Below are positions 7,465 to 16,033 of a stretch of DNA of 64,000 bases, piece by piece. The translations under genes and the position numbers were made by a program. Numbering within the stretch: position 1 is the first letter of the stretch; each line of letters starts with the position of its first letter. The notes below the pieces were generated by a model. That model was not told the DNA's origin. It was given only the letters and a program-made list of their open reading frames with translations, and did no database searches. The DNA comes from Pseudomonas sp. LS.1a. GTDB lineage: Bacteria > Pseudomonadota > Gammaproteobacteria > Pseudomonadales > Pseudomonadaceae. The stretch is taken from positions 4,070,001-4,134,000 of the forward strand of contig NZ_CP092827.1 in assembly GCF_022533585.1 (NCBI RefSeq), read 5' to 3'.

Positions 7465-8997
7465 ATGAGTACCAGCCTCGACCTTGCCCCTGAACTATCC
7501 GTCGCCAGCACCCACCCCGCTTCCCCTCTTGCCGGCCACCAGCCGGAACTTGCCCTGAGCCCGCGCCTGCACAACCGCGACCTCGCCCCGACACGCGTCG
7601 AAGGCCGTCGCTGGGGCCGCTACAGCATCTTCGCGCTGTGGACCAACGATGTGCACAACATCGCCAACTACTCGTTCGCCATGGGCTTGTTCGCCCTCGG
7701 CCTGGGTGGCTGGCAGATCCTGCTGTCGCTGGCCATCGGCGCGGCGCTGGTGTACTTCTTCATGAACCTCTCCGGCTACATGGGCCAGAAGACCGGCGTG
7801 CCGTTCCCGGTCATCAGCCGCATCGCCTTCGGTATCCACGGCGCGCAGATCCCGGCGCTGATCCGCGCGGTCATCGCCATCGCCTGGTTCGGCATCCAGA
7901 CTTACCTGGCTTCGGTGGTGCTGCGCGTGCTGCTCACCGCCGTATGGCCGCAAATGGCAGCCTACGACCATGACAGCATCCTCGGCCTGTCGAGCCTGGG
8001 CTGGGTGTGCTTCGTGTCGATCTGGCTGGTGCAACTGGTGATCCTGGCCTACGGCATGGAGATGGTGCGCCGCTACGAGGCCTTCGCCGGCCCGGTGATT
8101 TTGCTGACCGTCGCCGCCCTGGCGGTGTTCATGTACTTCAAGGCCGACGCCCGCATCGCCTGGTCGGTGGCCGAACCGCTGACCGGCTCCGAGATGTGGC
8201 GCAACATCTTTGCCGGCGGCGCACTGTGGCTGGCGATCTACGGCACCCTGGTGCTGAACTTCTGTGACTTCGCCCGCTCCTCGCCATGCCGCAAGACCAT
8301 CCGCGTCGGCAACTTCTGGGGCCTGCCGGTGAACATCCTGGTGTTCGCCATGATCACCGTGGTGCTGTGCGGCGCGCAGTTCCGGATCAACGGCCAGATC
8401 ATCGACAGCCCGACCCAGATCGTCGCCGCCATCCCCAGCACAGCGTTCCTGGTCCTGGGCTGCCTGGCCTTCCTGATCGTCACCGTGGCGGTGAACATCA
8501 TGGCCAACTTCGTCGCCCCGGCCTTCGTCCTCAGCAACCTGGCACCACGCCACCTGAACTTCCGCCGCGCCGGGCTGATCAGCGCCACCCTGGCGGTGCT
8601 GATCCTGCCGTGGAACCTGTACAACAGCCCGCTGGTGATCGTGTACTTCCTGTCCGGCCTGGGTGCCCTGCTCGGCCCGCTGTACGGGGTGATCATGTCC
8701 GACTACTGGTTGCTGCGCAAAGGCTGCATCAACGTGCCGCAGCTGTACAGCGAAGACCCGGCCGGCGCCTACCACTACACCAAGGGCATCAACCTGCGCG
8801 CGGTGGCCGCCTTCGTGCCGGCCGCGCTGCTGGCCATCGTCCTGGCCCTGGTGCCCAACTTCCACAGCGTGGCGCCATTCTCCTGGCTGATCGGTGCCGG
8901 CATCGCCGCCGCCCTGTACCTGCTGATCGCACCACGCAAACGCCAATACCACGACGTCAGCGGCGAGTGCATCGCCGTTGACCACAGCAGCCATTAG
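7465..8997 (+). CDS. NCS1-family nucleobase/hydantoin/allantoin permease
   Basis: The 510-residue protein has about twelve membrane segments and NCS1 family signatures. These are NRDLAPTRVEGRRWGRYSIF before helix 1, WTNDVHNIANYSFAMGLFAL in helix 1 and FCDFARSSPCRKTIRVGNFW between helices 7 and 8. It would import a nucleobase, allantoin or hydantoin with a cation. Start ATG 7465 follows AGGAG by 9 bases; upstream in-frame codons lack a ribosome site. The racemase-like gene 16 bases downstream suggests the substrate is a hydantoin or related ring compound. The AT-rich upstream region with repeated palindromes suggests tight control. The substrate is inferred. Confidence 0.9.
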   Translation: MSTSLDLAPELSVASTHPASPLAGHQPELALSPRLHNRDLAPTRVEGRRWGRYSIFALWTNDVHNIANYSFAMGLFALGLGGWQILLSLAIGAALVYFFMNLSGYMGQKTGVPFPVISRIAFGIHGAQIPALIRAVIAIAWFGIQTYLASVVLRVLLTAVWPQMAAYDHDSILGLSSLGWVCFVSIWLVQLVILAYGMEMVRRYEAFAGPVILLTVAALAVFMYFKADARIAWSVAEPLTGSEMWRNIFAGGALWLAIYGTLVLNFCDFARSSPCRKTIRVGNFWGLPVNILVFAMITVVLCGAQFRINGQIIDSPTQIVAAIPSTAFLVLGCLAFLIVTVAVNIMANFVAPAFVLSNLAPRHLNFRRAGLISATLAVLILPWNLYNSPLVIVYFLSGLGALLGPLYGVIMSDYWLLRKGCINVPQLYSEDPAGAYHYTKGINLRAVAAFVPAALLAIVLALVPNFHSVAPFSWLIGAGIAAALYLLIAPRKRQYHDVSGECIAVDHSSH

Positions 8998-9013
8998 TCA
9001 GGGAGGACCGCCC

Positions 9014-9742
9014 ATGCGTATTCTGATCGCCAACGTCAACACCACCGAAGCCATCACCGAAGCCATTGCCGAACAGGCCCGTGCGGTGGCCGCACCCGGT
9101 ACCGAGATCATCGGCCTCACCCCGTGGTTCGGTGCCGAGTCGGTGGAAGGCAACTTCGAAAGTTACCTGGCCGCCATTGCGGTGATGGACCGTGTGCTGG
9201 CCTATGAGGGCCCCTATGACGCCGTGATCCAGGCGGGTTATGGCGAACACGGCCGCGAAGGCCTGCAGGAACTGCTGAATGTGCCAGTGGTGGACATTAC
9301 CGATGCTGCCGCCAGCACGGCGATGTACCTGGGCCATGCCTACTCGGTGGTAACCACCCTGGACCGCACCGTGCCGCTGATCGAAGACCGCCTGAAGCTC
9401 TCCGGCCTGTATGAGCGCTGCGCATCGGTACGGGCCAGCGGGCTGGCGGTGCTGGAGCTGGAAGCCGACCCGCAGCGCGCCGTGGAGGCGATTGTCGAGC
9501 AGGCAGAACGCGCCGTGCGTGAGGACAAGGCCGAGGTGATCTGCCTGGGTTGCGGCGGCATGGCCGGGCTGGACGAGCAGATCCGCCAGCGCACCGGCGT
9601 GCCGGTGGTGGATGGTGTGAGCGCAGCGGTGACCATTGCCGAATCGCTGGTGCGCATGGGCTTGAGTACCTCCAAGGTACGTACCTATGCCACGCCACGG
9701 GCGAAGAAAGTGGTGGGTTGGCCGATGCGGTTCGGGCGTTAG
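9014..9742 (+). CDS. Asp/Glu/hydantoin racemase-superfamily enzyme lacking the first catalytic cysteine
   Basis: This 242-residue cytosolic protein belongs to the Asp/Glu/hydantoin racemase fold. It has the N-terminal ILIANVNTTEAITEAI segment, a central STAMYLGHAYSVVTTLDRTV segment and a C-terminal LGCGGMAGL motif with the second catalytic cysteine at residue 180. Where two-base racemases have the first cysteine (ACFGDPG type), this protein reads AGYGEHG with Gly75. Racemases of this fold use two cysteines, whereas arylmalonate decarboxylase has glycine in that place. The reaction is therefore uncertain. Start ATG 9014 has GGGAGG 7 bases upstream. The gene forms an operon with the NCS1 permease. 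Confidence 0.8.
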   Translation: MRILIANVNTTEAITEAIAEQARAVAAPGTEIIGLTPWFGAESVEGNFESYLAAIAVMDRVLAYEGPYDAVIQAGYGEHGREGLQELLNVPVVDITDAAASTAMYLGHAYSVVTTLDRTVPLIEDRLKLSGLYERCASVRASGLAVLELEADPQRAVEAIVEQAERAVREDKAEVICLGCGGMAGLDEQIRQRTGVPVVDGVSAAVTIAESLVRMGLSTSKVRTYATPRAKKVVGWPMRFGR

Positions 9743-9759
9743 GCATCTTTCGCCTGACC

Positions 9760-9856
9760 TGGCCTCTTCGCGGGTAAACCCGCTCCCACAGGGACCGCAT
9801 TGCTCTCGGGGCTTGTGCAGTACCTGTGGGAGCGGGTTTACCCGCGAAGAGGCCGG
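9760..9856. repeat. REP pair, inverted
   Basis: Copies near 9760-9792 and 9822-9856 separate the plus-strand racemase-family gene from the convergent histidine phosphatase gene. Confidence 0.9.
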
Positions 9857-9896
9857 CATCATTATTCAGGCTTCCTGGCAGAGCAGTACCAGCGGA

Positions 9897-10559
9897 TCAG
9901 GTCGGGCAGCTATGTGCACCATCATTCAGGCCCTGGCGCACGTTGCGGCTGAGCAGGCTGGCCTTGCCGTCGTGCCAGGTCAGGGTCAGCACGTAGAGGG
10001 TATCGAAGTCGTCGCCGCTCCAGTCCTCGGTGATCACCCGCTCTTCACCCAGGGCCTTGCCAGCCACGGCATTGATCAGGTCGGGGAGATAGCCGTGCGA
10101 CCAGGCGGTGTACACGGTCGCGTTACGGTACTTGTCGCGCAGCAGCTCTTCGGCCAGTTCGTCAGTGTCGTTGGCGCCGTAGTCGATGTTTACCGGCAAG
10201 CCCAGGCGAATGGCACTGGGGCTGATGGTCATCAGCGGGCGGATATAGCTGTAGCTCTCGTCCTTGCTGCCTTCCTCCACATGCCGCGAGGGGTTGGCAG
10301 CGAACACGTAATCGGCCTTGCCAAAACGCTCGGGAAGCACGCTAGCCAGGTCCAGCGCACGGTTGAGGCCCTGGCAGTTCAACTGGCCCAACCCTTCGCC
10401 CGGTTTCTCGGCGTGGCGCAGGAATACCAGGGTCTGGGTGCCATCCACCGGCTGCGCACGGCTTTCGACAGCCTCCAGCGCCAGCGGTACGGCGAGGGCT
10501 GTCAGCACCAGGCTCAGCAACCAGTGGCGACGACGGCGGAAGAATGTTGGCAACTTCAT
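9897..10559 (-). CDS. Histidine phosphatase-superfamily protein, membrane-anchored or secreted
   Basis: The 220-residue protein starts with a basic stretch and one hydrophobic segment (RRRRHWLLSLVLTALAVPLA, about residues 8-27) that could be a signal peptide or anchor. The phosphohistidine motif LRHAEKPGE follows near residue 46 and a later YTAWSHGYLPDLI segment supplies the second histidine. This matches the histidine phosphatase (phosphoglycerate mutase-like) superfamily, with the catalytic part outside the inner membrane. Start ATG 10559 is chosen since upstream residues look non-coding; its ribosome site is weak. The substrate is unknown. A 237-base gap without evident genes separates it from the FKBP gene. 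Confidence 0.75.
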   Translation of the reverse strand: MKLPTFFRRRRHWLLSLVLTALAVPLALEAVESRAQPVDGTQTLVFLRHAEKPGEGLGQLNCQGLNRALDLASVLPERFGKADYVFAANPSRHVEEGSKDESYSYIRPLMTISPSAIRLGLPVNIDYGANDTDELAEELLRDKYRNATVYTAWSHGYLPDLINAVAGKALGEERVITEDWSGDDFDTLYVLTLTWHDGKASLLSRNVRQGLNDGAHSCPT

Positions 10560-10796
10560 CAAGGCAGGCTCGTGTGGCAGAAAAATCGGGTTGACCCGCC
10601 ACATCACCCCGCCAACAGCACGGCGGGGCATCCTTGTAGTGAATGCCGTCCTTGGCAACGAGTGAGGGTGAGAGTGCCCTGAACCCGTTTGGTTCCTCCC
10701 TGGAGGTGGATGCCGTTCCCTGGGCCTGGCTTACGCTAGAGGATGGGTGTTGCTGAATTGTGTAGGGCGCAAGAACATCGGGTTGCAATAGGCCAG

Positions 10797-11135
10797 TCAA
10801 TCGTCCCGCGTCAGCACTTCCAGCAATTCGATCTCGAAGGTCAAATCCGAATTCGGCGGAATCGCCCCGACGCTGCGTTCGCCATAGCCCAGATGCGCAG
10901 GTACCAGCAGCTTGCGCTTGCCGCCCACGCGCATGCCCATCAAGCCCTGGTCCCAGCCCTTGATCACCCGGCCAGTGCCGATCACGCACTGGAACGGTTT
11001 GCCACGTGACCACGACGAGTCGAACTCGCTGCCGTCGGCCAGCCAGCCGGTGTATTGGGTGGTGATCAGGGCGCCTTTGACGGCGGCTTTGCCATCCCCC
11101 TCCACAAGGTCGATGATCTGCAGTTCTTGGCTCAC
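10797..11135 (-). CDS. FKBP-type peptidyl-prolyl cis-trans isomerase
   Basis: The 112-residue protein is a single FKBP domain without a signal peptide, so it is probably cytosolic. Family segments are VKGALITTQYTGWLADGSEF, GKPFQCVIGTGRVIKGWDQG, LMGMRVGGKRKLLVPAHLGY, IPPNSDLTFEIELLEV. The active-site residues expected of FKBP12 (Tyr26-, Asp37-, Phe/Trp- and Tyr82-equivalents) are present. It accelerates proline isomerisation in folding proteins. It stands alone on the minus strand between the GFA gene and the histidine phosphatase gene. Confidence 0.92.
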   Translation of the reverse strand: MSQELQIIDLVEGDGKAAVKGALITTQYTGWLADGSEFDSSWSRGKPFQCVIGTGRVIKGWDQGLMGMRVGGKRKLLVPAHLGYGERSVGAIPPNSDLTFEIELLEVLTRDD

Positions 11136-11209
11136 GGGGCATACTCCAACGCTGGAAACAAAGCCGCCGTTTTCTCAGGTACGCAACGGTTTGGCAAGTC
11201 TGGTCTTGA

Positions 11210-11617
11210 TCAGCCGAGCTGCTCGAAGGCTTCCTGGCCGGTCAGTTCCTTGGTCTGGTTGGCAAAGCAGTACCAGGCGGGTTTCTCTTCGACGAAAATC
11301 TGCAGGTCGAAATCCCACTCCTGGTCGCCGTCGAGCAGGCCGACCGGCACGGCATGGAAGTCATTGGCCTTGAGCCGGTAGTACAGGTGCGTACCGCATT
11401 GGCCGCAGAAGCCGCGCTGAGCCCACTCGGAGGACTCGTACACGCTGGGGGCGCGCCCTTCGATCACCGGTGGCTGGCTGCAGTGCACCACCAGCAACGG
11501 GCCGCCGGTCCATTTGCGGCACATGCTGCAGTGGCAGGCGCTGATATGGGTGTTGTCGACGGTGACCTTGAGCCGGGTGGCGCCGCACAGGCAGGTGCCG
11601 TGTTTTTCCAGGGCCAT
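11210..11617 (-). CDS. GFA-family zinc protein (CENP-V/GFA domain)
   Basis: The 135-residue protein has the cysteine clusters of the GFA/CENP-V fold: CLCG near residue 8, CHCSMC near 28-33 and CGQCG near 72-76. These bind zinc. The founding member was proposed to act in glutathione-dependent formaldehyde activation, but most members have no proven function, so none is assigned. Start ATG 11617 follows AAGGAG by 6 bases. The gene is separated from the upstream phzF-like gene by a strong hairpin at 11659-11688. Confidence 0.85.
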   Translation of the reverse strand: MALEKHGTCLCGATRLKVTVDNTHISACHCSMCRKWTGGPLLVVHCSQPPVIEGRAPSVYESSEWAQRGFCGQCGTHLYYRLKANDFHAVPVGLLDGDQEWDFDLQIFVEEKPAWYCFANQTKELTGQEAFEQLG

Positions 11618-11658
11618 GGCTGGCTCCTTGAGCGGTGGATGGGCCAGCAAGTATAGAT

Positions 11659-11688
11659 GCCTGTGCCGGCGATGAGGCCGGCACAGGC
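11659..11688. terminator. Terminator-like hairpin between the PhzF and GFA genes
   Basis: A 12-base perfect stem (GCCTGTGCCGGC and its complement) with a loop of about 6 bases lies 24 bases after the PhzF stop codon. No long T run follows, so it may be an attenuating or RNA-protecting hairpin rather than a canonical terminator. Confidence 0.5.
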
Positions 11689-11711
11689 AGCACAAGACAG
11701 TTACCCGGGAA

Positions 11712-12500
11712 TCAGATGTACACCGTACCGCGCAGGTACAACGCCGCCCGCCCGCTGATGATCACCCGGCCATTACCCGGCACTTCGCACTGCAACTGAC
11801 CTTTGCGCGCCCCACCCTGCTCGCAGCGCAGCGCGTTTTTACCCAGGCGCTCGGCCCATACCGGCGCCAGCGAGGTGTGCGCCGAGCCGGTCACCGGGTC
11901 TTCGTTCACGCCAACCCGCGGGCCGAACCAGCGGGTGACGAAATCAAAGCCACCGCCTGCCGCCGTCACGGCGATACCGCGCACGTCGAAGGCCGACAGC
12001 GCAACGAAGTCCGGCTTCAGGGTGTCGAGCAACAGGGCGTCATCGATCACTACCAAATAGTCGTCACTGCGGTACAGCGCCTGTGCCTGGCTAAGGCCCA
12101 GCGCCTGCAACAGGCCCGGCGGGATGTCCACGGCGACCGGCTGCTTGGCCGGGAAGTCCATGGCCAGCAGCCCATCGGCATTGCGGCTGACACGCAGCTC
12201 GCCACTGCGGGTGTTGAAGCGCAGCACCTGCGCCTGCTCGCCCAGTTGTTCGAACAGCACATAGGCCGAGGCCAGGGTGGCATGGCCGCACAGGTCGACT
12301 TCCACGGTCGGGGTGAACCAGCGCAAGTCGAAGGTTTCGCCGTTGCGCACGAAGTAGGCGGTTTCCGACAGGTTGTTCTCTTCGGCGATGCGCTGCAGCA
12401 CATCGTCCGGCAGCCAGCTTTGCAGCGGGATCACTGCCGCCGGGTTGCCCCCGAACGGTTTGGTGGAAAACGCATCGACCTGGAAGATATCGAGTTGCAT
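11712..12500 (-). CDS. PhzF-family isomerase
   Basis: The 262-residue protein matches the PhzF/diaminopimelate epimerase-like fold. Visible signatures are MQLDIFQVDAFSTKPFGGNP, AAVIPL, the catalytic glutamate in AEENNLSETAYFV (near residue 45), DLCGHATLASAYVLF near 75-90, and GVNEDPVTGSAHTSL near 208-222. True PhzF acts in phenazine synthesis, but no phenazine genes are present. This is one of the many stand-alone PhzF-like proteins of unknown substrate. Start ATG 12500 has AAGGAG 8 bases upstream. Confidence 0.88.
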   Translation of the reverse strand: MQLDIFQVDAFSTKPFGGNPAAVIPLQSWLPDDVLQRIAEENNLSETAYFVRNGETFDLRWFTPTVEVDLCGHATLASAYVLFEQLGEQAQVLRFNTRSGELRVSRNADGLLAMDFPAKQPVAVDIPPGLLQALGLSQAQALYRSDDYLVVIDDALLLDTLKPDFVALSAFDVRGIAVTAAGGGFDFVTRWFGPRVGVNEDPVTGSAHTSLAPVWAERLGKNALRCEQGGARKGQLQCEVPGNGRVIISGRAALYLRGTVYI

Positions 12501-12551
12501 GCACACACTCCTTGTTGCCCGATCACGGCCAGGCAAATGTATGAAAAAGGG

Positions 12552-13490
12552 TTATTGGCGTACCGGGGTCAACACGGCTTCACCGGCAAAGAACGCCTGC
12601 AGGTTGCGCAGCACCAGGGCCACCGTGTCGCGCGCCGCCTCCGGCGACTGGCCGGCCACATGGGGCGTGAGGACGGTGTTGCCGAGCGCCTTGAGGGCAT
12701 CGGGCACAGCCGGCTCGTCATCGAACACATCCAGTGCCGCACCCGCCAGCCGGCCGTGCTGCAGCGCGGTCACCAGGGCCTGGGTGTCGACCACGCTGGC
12801 ACGGGCGATATTCACCAGGTAGCCCTCGGCCCCTAGTGCCTCGAGCACTTGGGTATCGACCAGGTGGCGAGTGTTGGCACCGCCGGGGGTGGCCACCACC
12901 AGGATGTCAACGGCATCGGCCAGGTGCAGCGGGCTGTCGTACCAGGTGTAGGGCACATCCTGGCGCGGCGTGCGGCTGTGGTAGCTGACGGGCATGGCGA
13001 AGCCCAGATGGGCGCGCCTGGCGATCGCCAGCCCCACCGCACCAAGGCCGAGAATGCCCAGGCGCTTGCCACTCACCGAGGGGCTGATCACCCGGTTCCA
13101 TTCGCCCCGGCGGGTACTGGCATCGGCGCGGGGAATGTCGCGCAACAGCGCCAGCAGCAGGGCAAGGGCGTGGTCGGCGACCGCGTCGGCATTGGCCCCG
13201 GCGCCGTTGGTGACGGTGATGCCGCGCGCAGCGGCGGCGGCCAGGTCGACCTGCTCGTAGCCGGCACCGATCACGCAGATGATCTGCAGTTTGGGCAGAG
13301 CGTCGATTTCGCCGCCAGTCAGGCCCAGCGGGCCGCGGGTGAGCACGGCCTCGATTTCATGGGCATGGCGCTGGATGGCCTCGGCCCGAAGTTGCGGCGA
13401 GGGGGCACGGATCAAGCGGTAGCCGGCCTGCTCCAGCAGGGGCAGGTAGTCGTCGACGGTTTCCACCAGCACCAGGACAGTCTTGTGCAT
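12552..13490 (-). CDS. D-isomer-specific 2-hydroxyacid dehydrogenase
   Basis: This 312-residue cytosolic enzyme has the NAD(P)-binding Rossmann signature LGILGLGAVGLAIARRAHLG (about residues 147-166). It also has the family motifs ICVIGAGYEQVDLAAAAARGI, VNIARASVVDTQALV, AALDVFDDEPAVPDAL and the catalytic-histidine region NTVLTPHVAGQSPEAA. It reduces a 2-oxoacid to a D-2-hydroxyacid, for example glyoxylate or hydroxypyruvate; the substrate cannot be read from sequence. Start ATG 13490 follows AGGAGG closely. The long repeat region lies upstream. Confidence 0.92.
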   Translation of the reverse strand: MHKTVLVLVETVDDYLPLLEQAGYRLIRAPSPQLRAEAIQRHAHEIEAVLTRGPLGLTGGEIDALPKLQIICVIGAGYEQVDLAAAAARGITVTNGAGANADAVADHALALLLALLRDIPRADASTRRGEWNRVISPSVSGKRLGILGLGAVGLAIARRAHLGFAMPVSYHSRTPRQDVPYTWYDSPLHLADAVDILVVATPGGANTRHLVDTQVLEALGAEGYLVNIARASVVDTQALVTALQHGRLAGAALDVFDDEPAVPDALKALGNTVLTPHVAGQSPEAARDTVALVLRNLQAFFAGEAVLTPVRQ

Positions 13491-13592
13491 GCCACCTCCT
13501 TTTCTTGAAGGGGCATTATGCGGAGTCACTGGCCAGTACAGTCAACCGAAATAACGAGGTGAAACTGCACTGTTCTGCTTAGCTCCGCGCAT

Positions 13593-13748
13593 GCTCTTGC
13601 TCTTGCTCTTGCTCTTGCTCTTGCTCTTGCTCTTGCTCTTGCTCTTGCTCTTGCTCTTGCTCTTGCTCTTGCTCTTGCTCTTGCTCTTGATCTTGATCTT
13701 GATCTTGATCTTGATCTTGATCTTGCCGTTGATCTTGATCTTGATCTT
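13593..13748. repeat. Hexanucleotide tandem array (GCTCTT)n-(GATCTT)n
   Basis: Twenty-six six-base units run in a row: sixteen GCTCTT, six GATCTT, one GCCGTT, then three GATCTT. The array directly abuts the left arm of the long inverted repeat. Read on the minus strand it encodes Lys-Ser and Lys-Ile dipeptides, but no convincing gene frame extends beyond it. Such arrays change length by slippage. Confidence 0.95.
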
Positions 13749-13749
13749 C

Positions 13750-14347
13750 GCGACTTCAGGAGGCCGAGCAGAGGTATTGCGGAGGGAGGTGACGGGCATG
13801 GATGCCCGTCAAGCGCTGAGGCCCCATGGATGGGGCCTGCAGCGCGTACTCCCGGGAGCAAGCCCGTAGCGAGGGGACCCCGGAGCGCAGCGTAGGGGCC
13901 GGATGATGGGAGCCAGCGTTTTTTGGTTACTTTTTGCCGCGTTTGGCAAAAAGTGACTCGCCGTAAGGGCGAAAAGGTGAGTAAGCGTCGCCATCGTAAA
14001 TGGACTGTTCGCTGTATCAAAACCGTCGCTTAAGCTTTTTGGCTTTTTGGCTTTTTGGCTTTTTGGATGTGGGCATTCACATCGAGTAGACATTCATTCA
14101 AGCGGGTGGCGCCAAGTCACCTTTCCGCCCTTACGGCGGGTCACTTTTTGTCAAACGCGACAAAAAGTAACCAAAAAACGCTGGCTCCTATCATCCGGCC
14201 CCTCCGCTGCGCTACGGGGTCCCCTCGCTACGGGCTTGCTCCCGGGAGTACGCGCTGCAGGCCCCATCCATGGGGCCTCAGCGCTTGACGGGCATCCATG
14301 CCCGTCACCTCCCTCCGCAAGCCCTTCGCTCGGCCTCCTGAAGTCGC
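13750..14347. repeat. 598-bp long inverted repeat, MITE-like
   Basis: Two arms of about 230 bases (13750-13979 and 14118-14347) are near-perfect reverse complements around a 138-base loop. The whole gap 13491-14416 holds no recognisable gene; all frames through it are products of repeats. The arms contain nested smaller palindromes such as GCCCCATGGATGGGGC and GGGCATGGATGCCC. The element has no transposase, so if mobile it would be moved in trans. Recombination between the arms could invert the loop. Confidence 0.9.
14035..14066. repeat. Octamer tandem repeat CTTTTTGG x4 in the loop of the inverted repeat
   Basis: Four exact copies of CTTTTTGG lie end to end inside the loop of the long inverted repeat. 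Confidence 0.95.
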
Positions 14348-14380
14348 AATCGGCGGCGCCTGAACTGTCGCGCGCTTAGA

Positions 14381-14406
14381 AGCAAAGCAAAAGCAAAAGC
14401 AAAAGC
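14381..14406. repeat. Short AAAAGC tandem array
   Basis: About four units of AGCAAA/AAAAGC lie just outside the right arm of the long inverted repeat, mirroring the hexamer array on the left. They end 11 bases before the lipoprotein stop codon. Confidence 0.85.
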
Positions 14407-14416
14407 ACCGTTGCAG

Positions 14417-14830
14417 TTATTGGGCGAACGCACGCCCCAGGCCACCGGGTACACCGCTACTGTCAGTTTCCTGCCACGGACCATCCGGGCTCAGCGACCA
14501 GCTCCAGCCGTTGTCGAAGCGGTAGTAGGTCCGCTGGCGGTAGAAGGTATTGGGCTTCTTCTCCAGCACATACACGCCCAGCTTCGGGTCCCAATGGCTC
14601 GCCCCGCCCGGTGGCGGCGCGAAGCTGGCCGAGGTACGTGGCATCGGCTTGGGCGTAGCCGCAGGCTTGCTCGGGGCCGGCTGCCGGTCCGGCAAGGGCT
14701 TGACCGCTGGCCCCGGCTGCGGCGGCAGGCGTTCGATCGGTGGTTCGGGCTGCTCGTACGGCTCATGCACCGTACACGCAGACAAACCCAGGGCCAGGGT
14801 GATCAGGGTCAGGCGGACGATGCTGTGCAT
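14417..14830 (-). CDS. Proline-rich lipoprotein of unknown function
   Basis: The 137-residue protein has a lipoprotein signal peptide with lipobox LSAC (cysteine near residue 19) and is likely anchored in the outer or inner membrane on the periplasmic side. A proline-rich stretch (about residues 25-75) precedes a compact aromatic C-terminus (HWDPKLGVYVLEKKPNTFYR, YYRFDNGWSWSLSPDGPWQE). I do not recognise a named family beyond that. It lies 12 bases after the ccmI stop codon on the same strand, so it may be co-transcribed with the ccm operon. Confidence 0.75.
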   Translation of the reverse strand: MHSIVRLTLITLALGLSACTVHEPYEQPEPPIERLPPQPGPAVKPLPDRQPAPSKPAATPKPMPRTSASFAPPPGGASHWDPKLGVYVLEKKPNTFYRQRTYYRFDNGWSWSLSPDGPWQETDSSGVPGGLGRAFAQ

Positions 14831-14842
14831 GGTATTGCTCTC

Positions 14843-16033
14843 TTACGGATCGGGGCTGTCGATGGTCAGGTGCTGAATGGCCTGGGTGGCGCTGGGCAGT
14901 GGTGTGCCCTGGCCAATCCACTCGCCATGGGTTGGCTGGCCAGCGCGTGATACACGTGCAACGAGTTGGACTTCGGCAAAGTCCGACAGTTTCATCTGCG
15001 GCATCATGGCGTCAGCATCGGACAATTCCACCTCGATCGGCAACTGCGCCACGGTCACCCGTTTGGCCGCCAGCGGCATGGGCGGGCCATTGCTGGCGCG
15101 GGCGAAAATGAACACCGTGTCGTCCGGCTTGACCTTGTCCTTCAGCGCCGCCGCCAGTTCCACGCGCACCTTCAAGCGAGCCGCCACCGGCGCCGTAGCC
15201 TGCCCTGGCGATCCACCCAGGCGCTCGGCAGCACGGTCGATGCCGCCCTGCAACGCCGCACGCGACGCATCGCCTTCCGGCAACTGCGCCAGCAGGCGCT
15301 TCCAGTAATCGATGGCCTCCTGGTAACGCTCACCCTCGAAGGCGGCGATACCACGCAGACCGAGGCTGGTCACTTCGTTGGAGTCGGCTTTCAGCGCCTC
15401 GTCAGTCAGCGCCTGCAACTGCGGGCTCCACTGCTTGTCAGCGGCGAAGTACAGCGCCTGTGCCCACTGCCCGAGCAATTCGGGCTGGCGACCGGCCAGG
15501 GCTACGGCGCGCTCGAAGGTACGCGCAGCATCGGCGGGGCGTTGCTCGGCCATATAGGCGCGGCCCAGGAAATACATGGCCTCGGCCGAATCCGGCTGGG
15601 CCTGCACTACCCGTTCAAGGCGGGCAGTCATTTCTTCCATCGACTTGGGCGCCTCGGCAAACTCCTGGGTCAGTTGCACCTTGTCGGCTGCGCCAAAATG
15701 CAGGTACAGCCCCAATGCCAGCAGCGGTACCAGCAGCGCCGCCAGCAACGGCAGGGCCTTGCCCAGGTGGCCCTGGCGCGGGGGCTCGGCACCTTCGGTA
15801 TCGGCCAGCAGCTCACGGGCGGCCTCGTCACGGCCCTTGGCCATCTGCGCCTCGTCGAGCACGCCAGCGGCCTGCTGGGCAGCCAGTTCGGCGACGCGTT
15901 CCTGGTACAGGGCCACGTTCAGGGCGGTGCGGTCTTCTTCCAGCTGACGGCTACGGCCACGCAGGATCGGGATCAGCAGGAAGCTGAGGGCAGCGAGCAG
16001 CAGCAGGCCCGCGCTAAGCCAGAATTCAATCAT
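14843..16033 (-). CDS. ccmI: Cytochrome c maturation protein CcmI (CycH)
   Basis: The 396-residue protein has an N-terminal membrane helix ([20 protein letters not shown]), a second helix near residues 95-120 ([20 protein letters not shown]) and then tetratricopeptide-type repeats in the periplasm ([40 protein letters not shown]). A beta-rich C-terminal domain follows. CcmI presents apocytochrome c to the CcmF/H haem-ligation complex. Start ATG 16033 overlaps the ccmH end by 8 bases; it is the last ccm gene of the operon. Confidence 0.92.
   Translation of the reverse strand: MIEFWLSAGLLLLAALSFLLIPILRGRSRQLEEDRTALNVALYQERVAELAAQQAAGVLDEAQMAKGRDEAARELLADTEGAEPPRQGHLGKALPLLAALLVPLLALGLYLHFGAADKVQLTQEFAEAPKSMEEMTARLERVVQAQPDSAEAMYFLGRAYMAEQRPADAARTFERAVALAGRQPELLGQWAQALYFAADKQWSPQLQALTDEALKADSNEVTSLGLRGIAAFEGERYQEAIDYWKRLLAQLPEGDASRAALQGGIDRAAERLGGSPGQATAPVAARLKVRVELAAALKDKVKPDDTVFIFARASNGPPMPLAAKRVTVAQLPIEVELSDADAMMPQMKLSDFAEVQLVARVSRAGQPTHGEWIGQGTPLPSATQAIQHLTIDSPDP

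Noticed and set aside
7495..8994. Long minus-strand open frame opposite the NCS1 permease
   Set aside because: It is a composition shadow of the GC-rich permease gene; the translation is His/Gln/Asp-rich without any fold signature, while the plus strand matches a well-known family.
10560..10796. Possible small gene between the histidine phosphatase and FKBP genes
   Set aside because: No frame has a start with a ribosome site and a plausible protein; the only long frames are shadows that extend from neighbouring genes.
13542..13799. Minus-strand frame encoding a Lys-Ser/Lys-Ile repeat protein
   Set aside because: It is made of the hexamer array and starts inside the inverted-repeat arm; no ribosome site and no conserved domain is visible.
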